From NCBI GenBank assembly GCA_012837425.1, contig DURE01000007.1, positions 1-49,393 on the forward strand: a DNA stretch of 49,393 nt, read 5' to 3'. How positions within the stretch are numbered: the stretch's first letter is position 1; every line of letters begins with the position of its first letter. This DNA is from Clostridiales bacterium. Lineage in GTDB: Bacteria > Bacillota > Clostridia > Oscillospirales > CAG-272. This document shows, in pieces, positions 7,482 to 15,668 of the stretch. A program made the translations under genes and the position numbers. The notes below the pieces were generated by a model that worked only from the letters and a program-made list of their open reading frames with translations, made no database searches and was not told where the DNA came from.

Positions 7482-7910
7482 TCAGTTATTGAATGCGTCG
7501 ACAAGTTTTTCGACCAAACTGCCAAATACCTTCGACTGGGCTTTCGCGATTGTCGTCCATGATGCGGCGTTTCCGTATACCGCTCCCTCGGATAGGTACT
7601 ATTCCAAACTCAAGGTCCTCATTATCTGAAACGTAATAGCCTGACGCGCACGATCCATCCAGAAGAGCGATTTGCCCTCGGCAAAGTATACATAGGTATT
7701 ATTCAATGTAATCATTATGCCGTTGCTGCCGGCCTAGAGGAAGGTGTTGACCTTCTGCAGCAGGTTCTATATCATTTCACTGTTGAAGCTCTCGGATACT
7801 TTGAGGGTGTTGCCGGTATTGTCGACGGTTTTAATTCCGGTATCCCAGAAAATTGCATCGGAATGCAGCTTATACGCGTAGAAGCCGAAGCGGTCGCCCT
7901 CGTCCAGATT
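7482..7910 (-). pseudogene. decayed extracellular solute-binding protein gene (3' half)
   Basis: The minus strand reads GDRFGFYAYKLHSDAIFWD, SESFNSEMI, a TAG stop, NLLQKVNTFL, another TAG, NNTYVYFAEGKSLFWMDRAR and then a frameshift. The next frame holds SDNEDLEFGIVPI, and the first frame resumes after a third stop with AKAQSKVFGSLVEKLVDAFN and TGA at 7484-7482. The order of features matches the C-terminal half of the intact solute-binding lipoprotein at 28065 in this window: SDRYGLTGWGTE, FKEDRALFCD, ESDYGILPEP. The 5' half, with signal peptide, is missing. It is therefore a degraded paralogue or relative of family 1 ABC solute-binding proteins. Confidence 0.75.
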
Positions 7911-7970
7911 TTTTTATTTATTTGAGCTAAATCTGCCGGGTTACCCTAACATTTTGTGTAGAGCATAATA

Positions 7971-7994
7971 ACAGGGCTTGAAAAGCAGCCCCGT
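7971..7994 (-). terminator. terminator of serC-serA
   Basis: On the minus strand ACGGGGCT and AGCCCTGT form an 8-bp stem (one G-U pair) with a GCTTTTCA-type loop, then TATTATG. It lies 6 bases after the serA stop codon. The U-tract is short, so the strength is uncertain. Confidence 0.55.
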
Positions 7995-7999
7995 TGTCT

Positions 8000-9160
8000 T
8001 TATATAACCCTTACCCTTGTAACCTCGGGTATCGCGCCGATTTTTTCAATCACGCTCTCGGGCACTTTGGCGCTCACATCGACCATCGTGTAGGCATTGT
8101 CGCCCTTTGACTTGTTTATCATATTCTCGATATTGATATGATGCTCGGAAAGGGCGGTCGTAATCTGCGAGATGAGCGTAGGAACATTGGCATGGAATAT
8201 GCAGATCCGGGTTTCGCCGCTCTGAGGCATGCTTACGTTCGGGAAGTTTACGCTGTTTGTGATGTTTCCGAAGCTCAGATAATCGTCAAGCTCGGCTGCG
8301 GCCATGACCGCACAGTTGTCCTCGGATTCCTCTGTTGACGCGCCGAGATGCGGAATGGTGACCACCCCGTCGACTCCGACCAGCTCGTCTGTCGGAAAGT
8401 CGGTTACATACGCACCCACCTTGCCGGCTACCAGCGCTTCAATAATATCCCTGTCGTTTACAAGGTCGGCGCGGGCGAGGTTGATTATGCGCACACCGTC
8501 CTTCATTTCGGCAATGGTCTTGGCGTTTATCATGTTCTTGGTCTCAGCAGTCGCCGGGACGTGAAGCGTGATATAGTCGGCTTCCTTGTAGATCTCCTCA
8601 TATGACTTCGCCTTTTTGACATTTCTCGACAGGCTCCAGGCGCCCTCAACCGTCAGATAGGGGTCAAAGCCGATTACGTTCATCCCCAGGTGGGTGGCGG
8701 TGCTTGCCACCATGCCGCCGATAGCCCCAAGCCCGATAACACCGAGAGTTTTTCCGTTAACCTCGCAGCCGGCGAACTTCGACTTGCCGGCCTCAACCGC
8801 CTTGGCGACCCCCGTGATGCCCTTTAGGGTTTTCACCCATTCGATACCGTCTACAATCTTGCGGGAGGCCAGCATCAGGGCGCAGATGGCCAGCTCCTTG
8901 ACGCCGTTGGCATTGGCGCCCGGCGTGTTGAAAACGACGATTCCCTCTTTGGTGCAGCGCTCGACAGGGATATTGTTCACACCCGCGCCACAGCGCGCGA
9001 TTGCCAGCAGGCTTTTGTCGAAAACCATGTCATGCATAACCGCCGAGCGGACCATTATTGCATCGGGATTTTCTACATCGGCGCCTACATTGTAGAACGC
9101 GGGGTCGAGCGCGTCGGTGCCGATCTTTGAAATCTTATTGAGCAGCTTTATTTTTTTCAT
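8000..9160 (-). CDS. serA: D-3-phosphoglycerate dehydrogenase
   Basis: First enzyme of serine synthesis: 3-phosphoglycerate plus NAD gives 3-phosphohydroxypyruvate. 386 residues. The Rossmann fold is seen at LGVIGLGAIGGMVAS (about 149-163), with ARCGAGVNNIPVERC earlier. The catalytic Arg is in IINLARADLV and the His in TIPHLGAST. The acidic catalytic position reads FPTDE, where E. coli SerA has FPTEP. A single C-terminal ACT domain (ETRICIFHANVPTLISQITT to the end, about 70 residues) may bind serine for feedback control. This is the short Firmicutes-type SerA. It starts 11 bases after serC and forms an operon with it. The order serC-serA and the absence of serB nearby are usual. Confidence 0.95.
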   Translation of the reverse strand: MKKIKLLNKISKIGTDALDPAFYNVGADVENPDAIMVRSAVMHDMVFDKSLLAIARCGAGVNNIPVERCTKEGIVVFNTPGANANGVKELAICALMLASRKIVDGIEWVKTLKGITGVAKAVEAGKSKFAGCEVNGKTLGVIGLGAIGGMVASTATHLGMNVIGFDPYLTVEGAWSLSRNVKKAKSYEEIYKEADYITLHVPATAETKNMINAKTIAEMKDGVRIINLARADLVNDRDIIEALVAGKVGAYVTDFPTDELVGVDGVVTIPHLGASTEESEDNCAVMAAAELDDYLSFGNITNSVNFPNVSMPQSGETRICIFHANVPTLISQITTALSEHHINIENMINKSKGDNAYTMVDVSAKVPESVIEKIGAIPEVTRVRVI

Positions 9161-9171
9161 GTCATGTCTCC

Positions 9172-10257
9172 TTATTTGGGATTCTTAGCGGTAAAATCGG
9201 CCATGAAGGCGACCAGCTTCTCAATGCCTTCGCGTGGCATTGCGTTGTATATAGAGGCTCTCATGCCTCCTACTGAGCGGTGGCCTTTGAGGTTTTTAAG
9301 TCCGGCCTCGGCGGCCTCTTTGGCAAACTTCTTGTCGAGGTCGGGATTGCCGGTGACAAAGGTCACATTCATCATTGAGCGCGACTCGGGCTTGACCGGG
9401 GCAATGTAGTAGTCCTGGTTGTCCAGATAATCGTAAAGGATTTTGGCCTTTTCCTCATTGATTATCTTCATAGCCTCAAGCCCGCCGAGCGAGAGCAGCC
9501 ACTCGTAAACCAGCTTGGCCATATAAATACCGTAGCAGGGCGGCGTGTTGTACATCGAACCATTGTCGGCCATGACCTTCCAGTCAAGCATGGTCGGGGT
9601 AAAGGGCAGCGCATTGCCCAAAAGGTCCTCGCGGACGATGACGACAGTAAGGCCTGCGGGCGCCATATTCTTCTGCGCCCCGGCGTAAATCACGCCGAAC
9701 TTCGAGACATCAAGCGGTTCCGAGAGAATGAAGGACGACACATCTGCGACCAGCGGTATGTCGCCGGTATCGGGTATATAATCAAACTTGGTCCCGTAAA
9801 TTGTGTTGTTGAAGCAGATGTGGACATACGAGGCGTCGGGGCGGAAGGCGCTCCGCTCAACCTTTGGAACATAGGTAAAGTTATCGGCCTTGCTGCTGGC
9901 GGCTATTGCAATATCGCCGTATTTGAGAGCTTCCTGATAGGCCTTGTTTGAGAACTGTCCTGAGATTATATAATCGGCCTTGCCGGTGCGACCTATCAAA
10001 TTGAGAGGAACCGCCGCAAACTGTGTTGAGGCGCCACCCTGAAGGAATAGGATTTTGTAGTTGTCCGGCACGTTCATGAGCTGACGGAGCAGCTTCTCGG
10101 CCTCAAAGATTATGGCTTCGTATTCGGGCGAGCGATGTGACATTTCCATAACCGACATGCCGGAGGTGCCGTAACACACCAGCTCGGCCGCCGCCTTTTC
10201 GAGTACCGGCAGCGGAAGCATCGAAGGACCCGCTGAAAAATTGTAGACTCTGTTCAT
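9172..10257 (-). CDS. serC: phosphoserine aminotransferase
   Basis: PLP enzyme converting 3-phosphohydroxypyruvate and glutamate to phosphoserine and 2-oxoglutarate, the second step of serine synthesis. 361 residues, the normal length. Family signatures: the opening YNFSAGPSMLPLPVLEKA, YGTSGMSVMEMSHRSPEY, LFLQGGASTQFAAVP, the PLP-lysine segment GVIYAGAQKNMAPAGLT (Lys at about 196), and the end GHRSVGGMRASIYNAMP. It is the first gene of the serC-serA operon. A consensus promoter and a palindrome at the predicted transcript start suggest repressor control. Confidence 0.97.
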   Translation of the reverse strand: MNRVYNFSAGPSMLPLPVLEKAAAELVCYGTSGMSVMEMSHRSPEYEAIIFEAEKLLRQLMNVPDNYKILFLQGGASTQFAAVPLNLIGRTGKADYIISGQFSNKAYQEALKYGDIAIAASSKADNFTYVPKVERSAFRPDASYVHICFNNTIYGTKFDYIPDTGDIPLVADVSSFILSEPLDVSKFGVIYAGAQKNMAPAGLTVVIVREDLLGNALPFTPTMLDWKVMADNGSMYNTPPCYGIYMAKLVYEWLLSLGGLEAMKIINEEKAKILYDYLDNQDYYIAPVKPESRSMMNVTFVTGNPDLDKKFAKEAAEAGLKNLKGHRSVGGMRASIYNAMPREGIEKLVAFMADFTAKNPK

Positions 10258-10289
10258 GATTTTTCTCCCACAAAAAGATTGTCAAAGTT

Positions 10290-10306
10290 TTAACACATCG
10301 TGTTAA
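10290..10306. promoter_or_regulatory. operator-like palindrome at the serC start site
   Basis: TTAACAC-ATC-GTGTTAA, two perfect 7-base arms around 3 bases. It begins about where transcription should start from the serC promoter (TSS expected near 10309), so a bound protein would block initiation or clearance. The cognate regulator is not identified in the window. Confidence 0.65.
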
Positions 10307-10315
10307 TTGTTATAC

Positions 10316-10344
10316 ATTATATACCCTTTAGACCTTTGCGTCAA
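10316..10344 (-). promoter_or_regulatory. sigma-A promoter of serC-serA
   Basis: On the minus strand TTGACG (10344-10339), 17-base spacer, TATAAT (10321-10316), about 60 bases ahead of the serC ATG. Confidence 0.85.
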
Positions 10345-10613
10345 TGGTCTTTTTGAAAAATCCCGCAAAACCGAGAATTTTCTGCTAATCCAACATCTAT
10401 GGCACCGGTCGTATATTATAAATTATGCAATTTCCCGGTAACCTGACTGCATGGGTATGCAATAATTATGAATATTCGGGATGCTCAAACGCCAAAAAAT
10501 CAACTTGGTGTTTCTTCGGATTCATCTCATTTTCATGCCATAGACAGCGGCCATCAGTGGCTGCTGTGGCAGCCCTGCTCGTGGTATGCTCGGCTGCTCG
10601 ATGCTCCTGACAG
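10345..10613. other. non-coding gap
   Basis: Between the serC promoter and the palindrome at 10614 I see no supportable gene on either strand. Short open frames lack ribosome binding sites and protein-like composition. Confidence 0.4.
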
Positions 10614-10646
10614 GCCCGGGGAACTTCTTGAGGAAGTCCCCCGGGC
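10614..10646. repeat. long intergenic palindrome, ACTTCTTGA family
   Basis: GCCCGGGGAACTTC (10614-10627) pairs with GAAGTCCCCCGGGC (10633-10646) with one mismatch. It lies 14 bases past the stop of the DUF1667 gene and may act as its terminator or mRNA 3' stabiliser, though no U-tract follows. The core resembles palindromes at 20595, 26327 and 46516. Confidence 0.75.
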
Positions 10647-10659
10647 TCACTCGCAAGCA

Positions 10660-11013
10660 TCAGGCATTCGCGGTTGCTATGATGTCCGAGCCGGTGCCGA
10701 GAATATTAGGAATTATCACGTCGCCTACTTTGGCGTCTCTTGGCGCCTCGGCGCGGTTTATTGCCTTCATGCACTCAAACATCAGGCCGCGCGGCACAGG
10801 TTTGTCGGTCCTGACCGGAAGCAGACCGCCGCCCTTTATTCTGACTGTGGTGGTCAGCATCCGCGTCGGCGAGATGCACTCTGCCCGCGCGTACTCCTCG
10901 CCGCGCCGGCAGGCCTGCCCGGTCATTTTTATTATTTCTTTTGTGGCCTCGTTATATTCGACGCTGATTTCACAGCCCTTCGGGCAGACAATGCAAATAA
11001 GTTTTCTGTTCAT
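10660..11013 (-). CDS. DUF1667 protein (flavoprotein partner)
   Basis: 117 residues. It carries four cysteines: ICIVCPKGCEISV near the N terminus and GQACRRGEEYA, then the conserved LTTTVRIKGGGLLPVRTDKPVPRG. This is the DUF1667 pattern, a small protein usually encoded directly after GlpA-like and pyridine-nucleotide-type flavoproteins. The cysteines could bind a metal or an Fe-S cluster. The start at 11013 is chosen because AGGGGTG lies about 5 bases upstream and the longer frame overlaps the preceding gene. It is the last gene of a three-gene operon, 19 bases after the flavoprotein. Confidence 0.88.
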   Translation of the reverse strand: MNRKLICIVCPKGCEISVEYNEATKEIIKMTGQACRRGEEYARAECISPTRMLTTTVRIKGGGLLPVRTDKPVPRGLMFECMKAINRAEAPRDAKVGDVIIPNILGTGSDIIATANA

Positions 11014-11032
11014 ATCATCACCCCTGTCCGGA

Positions 11033-12298
11033 CTACTTGTCCTCCTCAAGCCCAATTCTGATTGTATCTCCGGTAATGCTCTCGATAAGCGAAGCGGGGA
11101 GGGTTATGGTCTCCATCTCACCGGGAGCCAGCTTGATTTTCTTGCGCCTGAGCAGCTTGCGCTCGCCCTCATATATGCCAACCGTGGCATTTTTGTAGAT
11201 ATTGCTCACCCTGTAATAGAGGGTCACATCCCCTTCTCCGGCAATGTACTGAGGCACGGTATATCTCACCCGACCGTCGGTCTGAATGCGGATGCGCCGC
11301 TCCGGTTTTATTTTTCCCATAAGATAATCGACCGCGGCACGTCCGGCGATAGCGCCCTCATCGGCCGCAAAGTCGGCCAGGTCATGGACATGCAGCACAT
11401 TCCCGCAGGCAAAGATGCCCTCGGACGAAGTCTGGCGGAACTCGTCGACCTCGGCGCCCCCGGTCATGCGGTCAAGCACTACATCTGCCGACTTTGACAG
11501 CTCGTTCTCGGGGATAAGCCCGACCGAGAGAAGCAGCGTGTCGCACTGGATAAATTTCTTGGTAGACTCTATAGGCCTTCTCTGCGCGTCGACCTCGGCA
11601 ATAGTGACACCGGTCAGGCGCGCGCGTCCGTGAAGCTTAACCACCGTATGGCTGAGCAGCAGCGGTATATCAAAGTCGTTAAGGCACTGCTCGATATTCC
11701 GAATCAACCCGCCCGAGTAGGGCATAATCTCACAGACCGCCTTGACTACCGCTCCCTCAAGCGTCATTCTGCGGGCCATGATAAGGCCGATGTCACCCGA
11801 GCCGAGTATTACCACTTCCCTGCCCGGCATATATCCGTGCATGTTTACATATTTCTGGGCCGTGCCGGCCGAGAATATCCCCGACGGCCTTGTGCCCGGA
11901 ATGTTGAGCGCACCCTTCGCGCGCTCGCGGCAGCCCATGGCAAGGATTATAGCGCCGGCCTCTATGGTGTATATTCCCTCCTGTTCGTTAATCACGGTCA
12001 CCACACGCTGTGGCGTGATGTCGAGCACCATGGTGCTCAGCTTGATTTCTATCCCGCGATCCCTTACCTGCTGCTCAAACCTGTAGGCAAACTCGGGCCC
12101 GGTCAGCTCCTCCTTGAAGGTATGCAGGCCAAAACCGTTGTGGATGCACTGGCGGAGAATCCCCCCCGGCGCGCTGTCGCGCTCGATAATCAGAATATCG
12201 CGAATGCCGTGGTCATATGCCGCCACAGCTGCGCTCATGCCGGCCGGGCCTGCACCGATAATGACAAGGGCCCGCTTTGTATTATTTATCTCAGACAT
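11033..12298 (-). CDS. NAD(P)/FAD-dependent oxidoreductase (GlpB-position flavoprotein)
   Basis: 421 residues. FAD-binding Rossmann motif ALVIIGAGPAGMSAAVAAY (about 10-28). A second nucleotide site is at REVVILGSGDIGLIMARR, and the late FAD motif is near SSEGIFACGNVLHVHDLAD. The family signature CIHNGFGLHTFKEELTGPE, with a Cys near the N terminus, places it with the flavoproteins found beside GlpA-like dehydrogenases. It probably passes electrons from the GlpA-like subunit to NAD(P) or an acceptor. The start codon overlaps the stop of the upstream gene (TAATG), so translation is coupled. The C-terminal 80 residues form a beta-rich domain. Confidence 0.88.
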   Translation of the reverse strand: MSEINNTKRALVIIGAGPAGMSAAVAAYDHGIRDILIIERDSAPGGILRQCIHNGFGLHTFKEELTGPEFAYRFEQQVRDRGIEIKLSTMVLDITPQRVVTVINEQEGIYTIEAGAIILAMGCRERAKGALNIPGTRPSGIFSAGTAQKYVNMHGYMPGREVVILGSGDIGLIMARRMTLEGAVVKAVCEIMPYSGGLIRNIEQCLNDFDIPLLLSHTVVKLHGRARLTGVTIAEVDAQRRPIESTKKFIQCDTLLLSVGLIPENELSKSADVVLDRMTGGAEVDEFRQTSSEGIFACGNVLHVHDLADFAADEGAIAGRAAVDYLMGKIKPERRIRIQTDGRVRYTVPQYIAGEGDVTLYYRVSNIYKNATVGIYEGERKLLRRKKIKLAPGEMETITLPASLIESITGDTIRIGLEEDK

Positions 12299-13719
12299 TA
12301 TCTTTCCTCCTTGGTTTTGCCGATCAGAATATAGGAGTCTCCGCCTGATTTGGTGACCTCTTCGAGCCTTATGCCGAGTTCGCGTGCTAGGATTTCCAGC
12401 ACCGACGGCGAGCAGAAGCCCCCCTGGCAGCGCCCCATGCCGGCCCGCGTACGGCGCTTCACGCCGTCAAGGTCGCGGGCACCTGGGTTCATCCTGATGG
12501 CATCGACTATCTCGCCCTCGCTTATCCCCTCGCAGCGGCAGATTATTCTGCCGTACTTGCTGTTCTGCTTGACCAGTTTGTTGCGCTCGTCCGGGCTCAT
12601 GTCGCTGAGGGCATGGCAGGGCTTGCGATTTGGATTGAAATTATCATTCGGTATAAGCTCAAGTCCCATTTCGGCCAGCCGGTCTCTCACATACCCGGCA
12701 ATTGCCGGTGCGGCCGAGAGCCCCGGGCTGCCGATGCGCATAAGATTCACGCACTTCTCACCCGGCTCTATTATAAAATCGTCGTCCACCGAGCGCAGCC
12801 CGGCAAATGAGGTTATAACCTTCCAGTATGGAATATCCTTTACGGTTTTTCTGGTTTTCTCGAGTATTTCGTTGATGCCCTCGGGGGTCATTGAAGTGTC
12901 GTCCCTGTCCTCTCTTTCAATGGAGGTAGGGCCGAGCAAAAGGTTTCCGTGCACCGTCGGGGTGACAAGTATGCCCTTGCCGTGCTTTGTCGGGGTGGGG
13001 AATATGGTGTGCCGCACAAATCCGGCACACTCGCGGTCAAGCAGCATGTACTCGCCCGACCTTACAGTGCGCTGCAGGTCTAAGCCGCCGGTGTAGGTGC
13101 AGACCTCGCCGGCATGAAGTCCGGCAGAGTTGATGTAATATCTTGATGAAATTTCCCCGTTTGGCGATATAAGCTCATATCCCCTGTCACATGGCCGGAT
13201 TCCGGTAACCTTGAAATTACGAAATAGTTCAGCGCCGTTGTCCATTGCGTTTCCAATCGCGGCGACGGTAAGCTCATACGGACAGGTAATAGCGCTGGTC
13301 GGGGCGTAGAGCGCGCAGGATATGTTGTCGCTGAGATTCGGCTCCATTGCCCGCAGCTCCTCGCCGCAGACAATACGCAGTCCGCAGACGCCGTTTTTTT
13401 TGCCGCGCTCTAGCAGCTCGTTGAGTATCTCCCGCTCGTCCTCGGTGCCGGCTACAAGCGCTCCGATGCGTTTGTACTCAACTCCGAGCTCGGCGCACAG
13501 CCCCTCGAACATCTCTGAACCGCGCACATTCAGCAGTGCCTTCAGGGTTCCGGGTTTTGCGTCATGCCCGGCGTGCACAATGGCGCTGTTGGCCTTTGAC
13601 GCCCCCATCGACACGTCACTTTCTTTTTCAAGAATGCAAATTTTGAGCCGGTATTTTGACAGCTCACGTGCAATAAGCCCGCCGACGACGCCGGCGCCTA
13701 TTATCGCAACATCGTACAT
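12298..13719 (-). CDS. GlpA-like FAD-dependent dehydrogenase with C-terminal [2Fe-2S]-type domain
   Basis: 473 residues from the chosen start. N-terminal FAD motif MYDVAIIGAGVVGGLIAREL, a DAO-type fold with ASKANSAIVHAGHDAKPGT and a conserved RSGEYMLLDRE segment, then PSPGLSAAPAIA-like RIGSPGLSAAPAIAGYVRD. The C terminus carries a BFD-like Cys cluster: IICRCEGISEGEIVDAI and GMGRCQGGFCSPSVLEIL. The arrangement matches anaerobic glycerol-3-phosphate dehydrogenase GlpA and related 2-hydroxyacid dehydrogenases. I chose 13719 because GAGGT precedes it and because an ATG at 13815 would lie inside the -35 box. It is first in the operon with the flavoprotein and DUF1667. No glpK or glpF is nearby, so the substrate is not proven. 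Confidence 0.88.
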   Translation of the reverse strand: MYDVAIIGAGVVGGLIARELSKYRLKICILEKESDVSMGASKANSAIVHAGHDAKPGTLKALLNVRGSEMFEGLCAELGVEYKRIGALVAGTEDEREILNELLERGKKNGVCGLRIVCGEELRAMEPNLSDNISCALYAPTSAITCPYELTVAAIGNAMDNGAELFRNFKVTGIRPCDRGYELISPNGEISSRYYINSAGLHAGEVCTYTGGLDLQRTVRSGEYMLLDRECAGFVRHTIFPTPTKHGKGILVTPTVHGNLLLGPTSIEREDRDDTSMTPEGINEILEKTRKTVKDIPYWKVITSFAGLRSVDDDFIIEPGEKCVNLMRIGSPGLSAAPAIAGYVRDRLAEMGLELIPNDNFNPNRKPCHALSDMSPDERNKLVKQNSKYGRIICRCEGISEGEIVDAIRMNPGARDLDGVKRRTRAGMGRCQGGFCSPSVLEILARELGIRLEEVTKSGGDSYILIGKTKEER

Positions 13720-13786
13720 GTTTACCTCAACCATACCTTCTATAATTATATTGCCCCCGTTCATGCCGGGGCGGATTTCCGGGCAT

Positions 13787-13815
13787 ATTGTAACATTATA
13801 AAAATGATATGTCAA
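13787..13815 (-). promoter_or_regulatory. sigma-A promoter of the GlpA-like operon
   Basis: On the minus strand TTGACA (13815-13810), 17-base spacer, TACAAT (13792-13787). The start site is expected near 13780, leaving a leader of about 60 bases that includes a CCCCGGCATGAACGGGG hairpin. Confidence 0.85.
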
Positions 13816-14047
13816 GCGTTTTGAAAGTTTTGAAAATTTAGGTCAAATTCAGACAAATATTCTGCATATTGCATTCTCCCGCAAATCCTGTTCTTATTGT
13901 TTCTGTCAGTTTGCCGGACGATTCTGTTTTTTTTACATATCCGCCACCCTTCCTGGTGTCAAAAACAGTTGTGCGGTACCCGGCCGGCCGCCGGACAACA
14001 CACAGGCCGGAGCATTTTCAGAAGCGAGGATTGCAAGTTGCCCCCGC

Positions 14048-14091
14048 AAAAAACCGCCAAAGTCACCTGTGCTGGTGTCTTTGGCGGTTTT
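14048..14091 (-). terminator. terminator of gdhA
   Basis: AAAACCGCCAAAG (14050-14062) and CTTTGGCGGTTTT (14079-14091) form a 13-bp stem. On the minus strand it runs into TTTTTT. It lies 10 bases after the gdhA stop. Confidence 0.93.
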
Positions 14092-14100
14092 CAGCCCGGC

Positions 14101-15435
14101 TCAGCAGGCTCCATGTGCCGTCATAGCGCTTACAACCTTCTCAAACCCGGTGATATTGGCGCCGGCAACATAGTTGCCCTCCATGCCGTACTTTGCGGCC
14201 GCGGCCTCTATGTTGTGGTAGATATTGACCATAATGTCTTTGAGCTTTGCGTCAACCTCCTCGAAGGACCAGGAGAGCCTGCCGCTGTTCTGCGACATCT
14301 CAAGCCCGCTGACCGCAACGCCGCCGGCGTTTGAGGCCTTTCCGGGAACAAAGAGTACCCCCCTCTCCTGCAGATACTTTGTAGCCTCAATGGAGGTGGG
14401 CATGTTTGCGCCCTCTACCACCGCCAAAGCGCCGTTTGCCGCCAGTGTCCTGGCATCGTCGAGCAGCAATTCGTTCTGAGTGGCGCAGGGCAGCGCGACA
14501 TCGCACTTGACTCCCCACACGCCGCGGCCCTCATGATACTCGGCCGACGGTCGATATTCAATGTATTCGGAAATACGTCCGCGCCGCACTTCCTTGATTT
14601 CCTTGACGGCGGCAAGGTCAACCCCCTTCGGGTCGTAAATCCAGCCGTTTGAGTCGCTCATGGTAACAACAAGAGCGCCGAGCTGCATGGCCTTCTCGGC
14701 CGCGTGTATTGCGACGTTGCCGGCGCCCGATATAGCCACCGTCCTGCCAGCAAAGCTCATGCCGTGGCAGCGGAACAGTTCCTCGGTAATGTAGAGCAAG
14801 CCGTAGCCTGTCGCCTCTTTTCTGGCTAGCGAACCGCCGTAGGCCAGGCCCTTGCCGGTCAGCACTCCCTCAAAGCTCCCCTTTATGCGCTTGAACTGAC
14901 CGAACATGTACCCGACTTCCCGCGCCCCGACGCCTATATCTCCGGCCGGAACGTCAACATCGGCACCGATATACTTATAAAGCTCGGTCATAAAAGACTG
15001 GCAGAATGACATGATTTCGCGCTCTGATTTGCCCTTGGGGTCAAAATCCGAGCCGCCCTTGCCCCCTCCCATCGGCAGGCCGGTCAGCGAGTTTTTGAAG
15101 GTCTGCTCAAAGCCCAGGAATTTTATAACGCTCAGGGTTACCGAAGGATGGAACCTGATCCCTCCCTTATAGGGGCCGATTGAGTTGTTGAACTGGACAC
15201 GGTAGCCGGTATTCACGCGGATATTTCCGGCGTCGTCGACCCACGGCACGCGAAAGATAATCTGGCGGTCAGGCTCGACCAACCTTTCAAGCACCGCCTC
15301 TTTTTTGTAAAAATCCTCGTTCTTCAGGATAACAGGCTCAAGTGTCTCGAGCACTTCCCTCACCGCTTGAAGGAATTCGGGCTGATATGAATATTTCCGG
15401 TTTACATCAGCCAGCACGTCTGACAGGTAGCTCAT
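14101..15435 (-). CDS. gdhA: glutamate dehydrogenase (NADP type, hexameric)
   Basis: Interconverts glutamate and 2-oxoglutarate plus ammonia, usually assimilating ammonia in this subgroup. About 444 residues. Signatures: FRVPWVDDAGNIRVNTGYRV, GPYKGGIRFHPSVTLSVIKF, the catalytic Lys segment TGLPMGGGKGGSDFDPKGKS, VDVPAGDIGVGAREVGYMFG, the Rossmann motif VAISGAGNVAIHAAEKA, and the end AYVAGANITGF-like NYVAGANITGFEKV. I use the ATG at 15435 (MSYLSDVLAD). An ATG at 15462 would be only about 3 bases from the expected transcript start. AAGGAG lies about 11 bases ahead of 15435. It is a single gene with its own promoter and terminator. Confidence 0.96.
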   Translation of the reverse strand: MSYLSDVLADVNRKYSYQPEFLQAVREVLETLEPVILKNEDFYKKEAVLERLVEPDRQIIFRVPWVDDAGNIRVNTGYRVQFNNSIGPYKGGIRFHPSVTLSVIKFLGFEQTFKNSLTGLPMGGGKGGSDFDPKGKSEREIMSFCQSFMTELYKYIGADVDVPAGDIGVGAREVGYMFGQFKRIKGSFEGVLTGKGLAYGGSLARKEATGYGLLYITEELFRCHGMSFAGRTVAISGAGNVAIHAAEKAMQLGALVVTMSDSNGWIYDPKGVDLAAVKEIKEVRRGRISEYIEYRPSAEYHEGRGVWGVKCDVALPCATQNELLLDDARTLAANGALAVVEGANMPTSIEATKYLQERGVLFVPGKASNAGGVAVSGLEMSQNSGRLSWSFEEVDAKLKDIMVNIYHNIEAAAAKYGMEGNYVAGANITGFEKVVSAMTAHGAC

Positions 15436-15456
15436 TTTTATTCTTACTCCTTTTTG

Positions 15457-15471
15457 CAACATGTGTTAAGC
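15457..15471. promoter_or_regulatory. possible operator at the gdhA start site
   Basis: On the minus strand CTTAACACATGTTGC covers the expected start site. It contains TTAACA and a near-symmetrical TGTT-GC half. It shares the TTAACAC half-site with the perfect palindrome at serC (10290-10306), but the spacing between halves differs, so a shared regulator is only a possibility. Confidence 0.35.
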
Positions 15472-15500
15472 ATAATATCATGTAAGTGTTATTTTGTCAA
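15472..15500 (-). promoter_or_regulatory. sigma-A promoter of gdhA
   Basis: On the minus strand TTGACA (15500-15495), 17-base spacer, TATTAT (15477-15472). Confidence 0.85.
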
Positions 15501-15564
15501 TAAAATTTATCAAATTTCTTGAATAATTGCAAGTATCACAAGCAACGCCTGCATGAAGTTTTTC

Positions 15565-15593
15565 TTGACATTATTGACCTTATGTGTTATGAT
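15565..15593 (+). promoter_or_regulatory. sigma-A promoter of rimO-pgsA
   Basis: TTGACA (15565-15570), 17-base spacer, TATGAT (15588-15593). Its position rules out the longer open frame that begins at 15519 and supports the rimO start at 15669. Confidence 0.85.
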
Positions 15594-15668
15594 GATACAG
15601 GCAGTTTTTTTGCTGCCGCAATCTTGAGTCCCCGGCACTCCCGGCCCGGAACAAGGAACACAAAAACA

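Noticed and set aside
15519-15668. 50-residue N-terminal extension of rimO
   Set aside because: It would begin upstream of the predicted promoter; the family starts at MRIGFISLGC.
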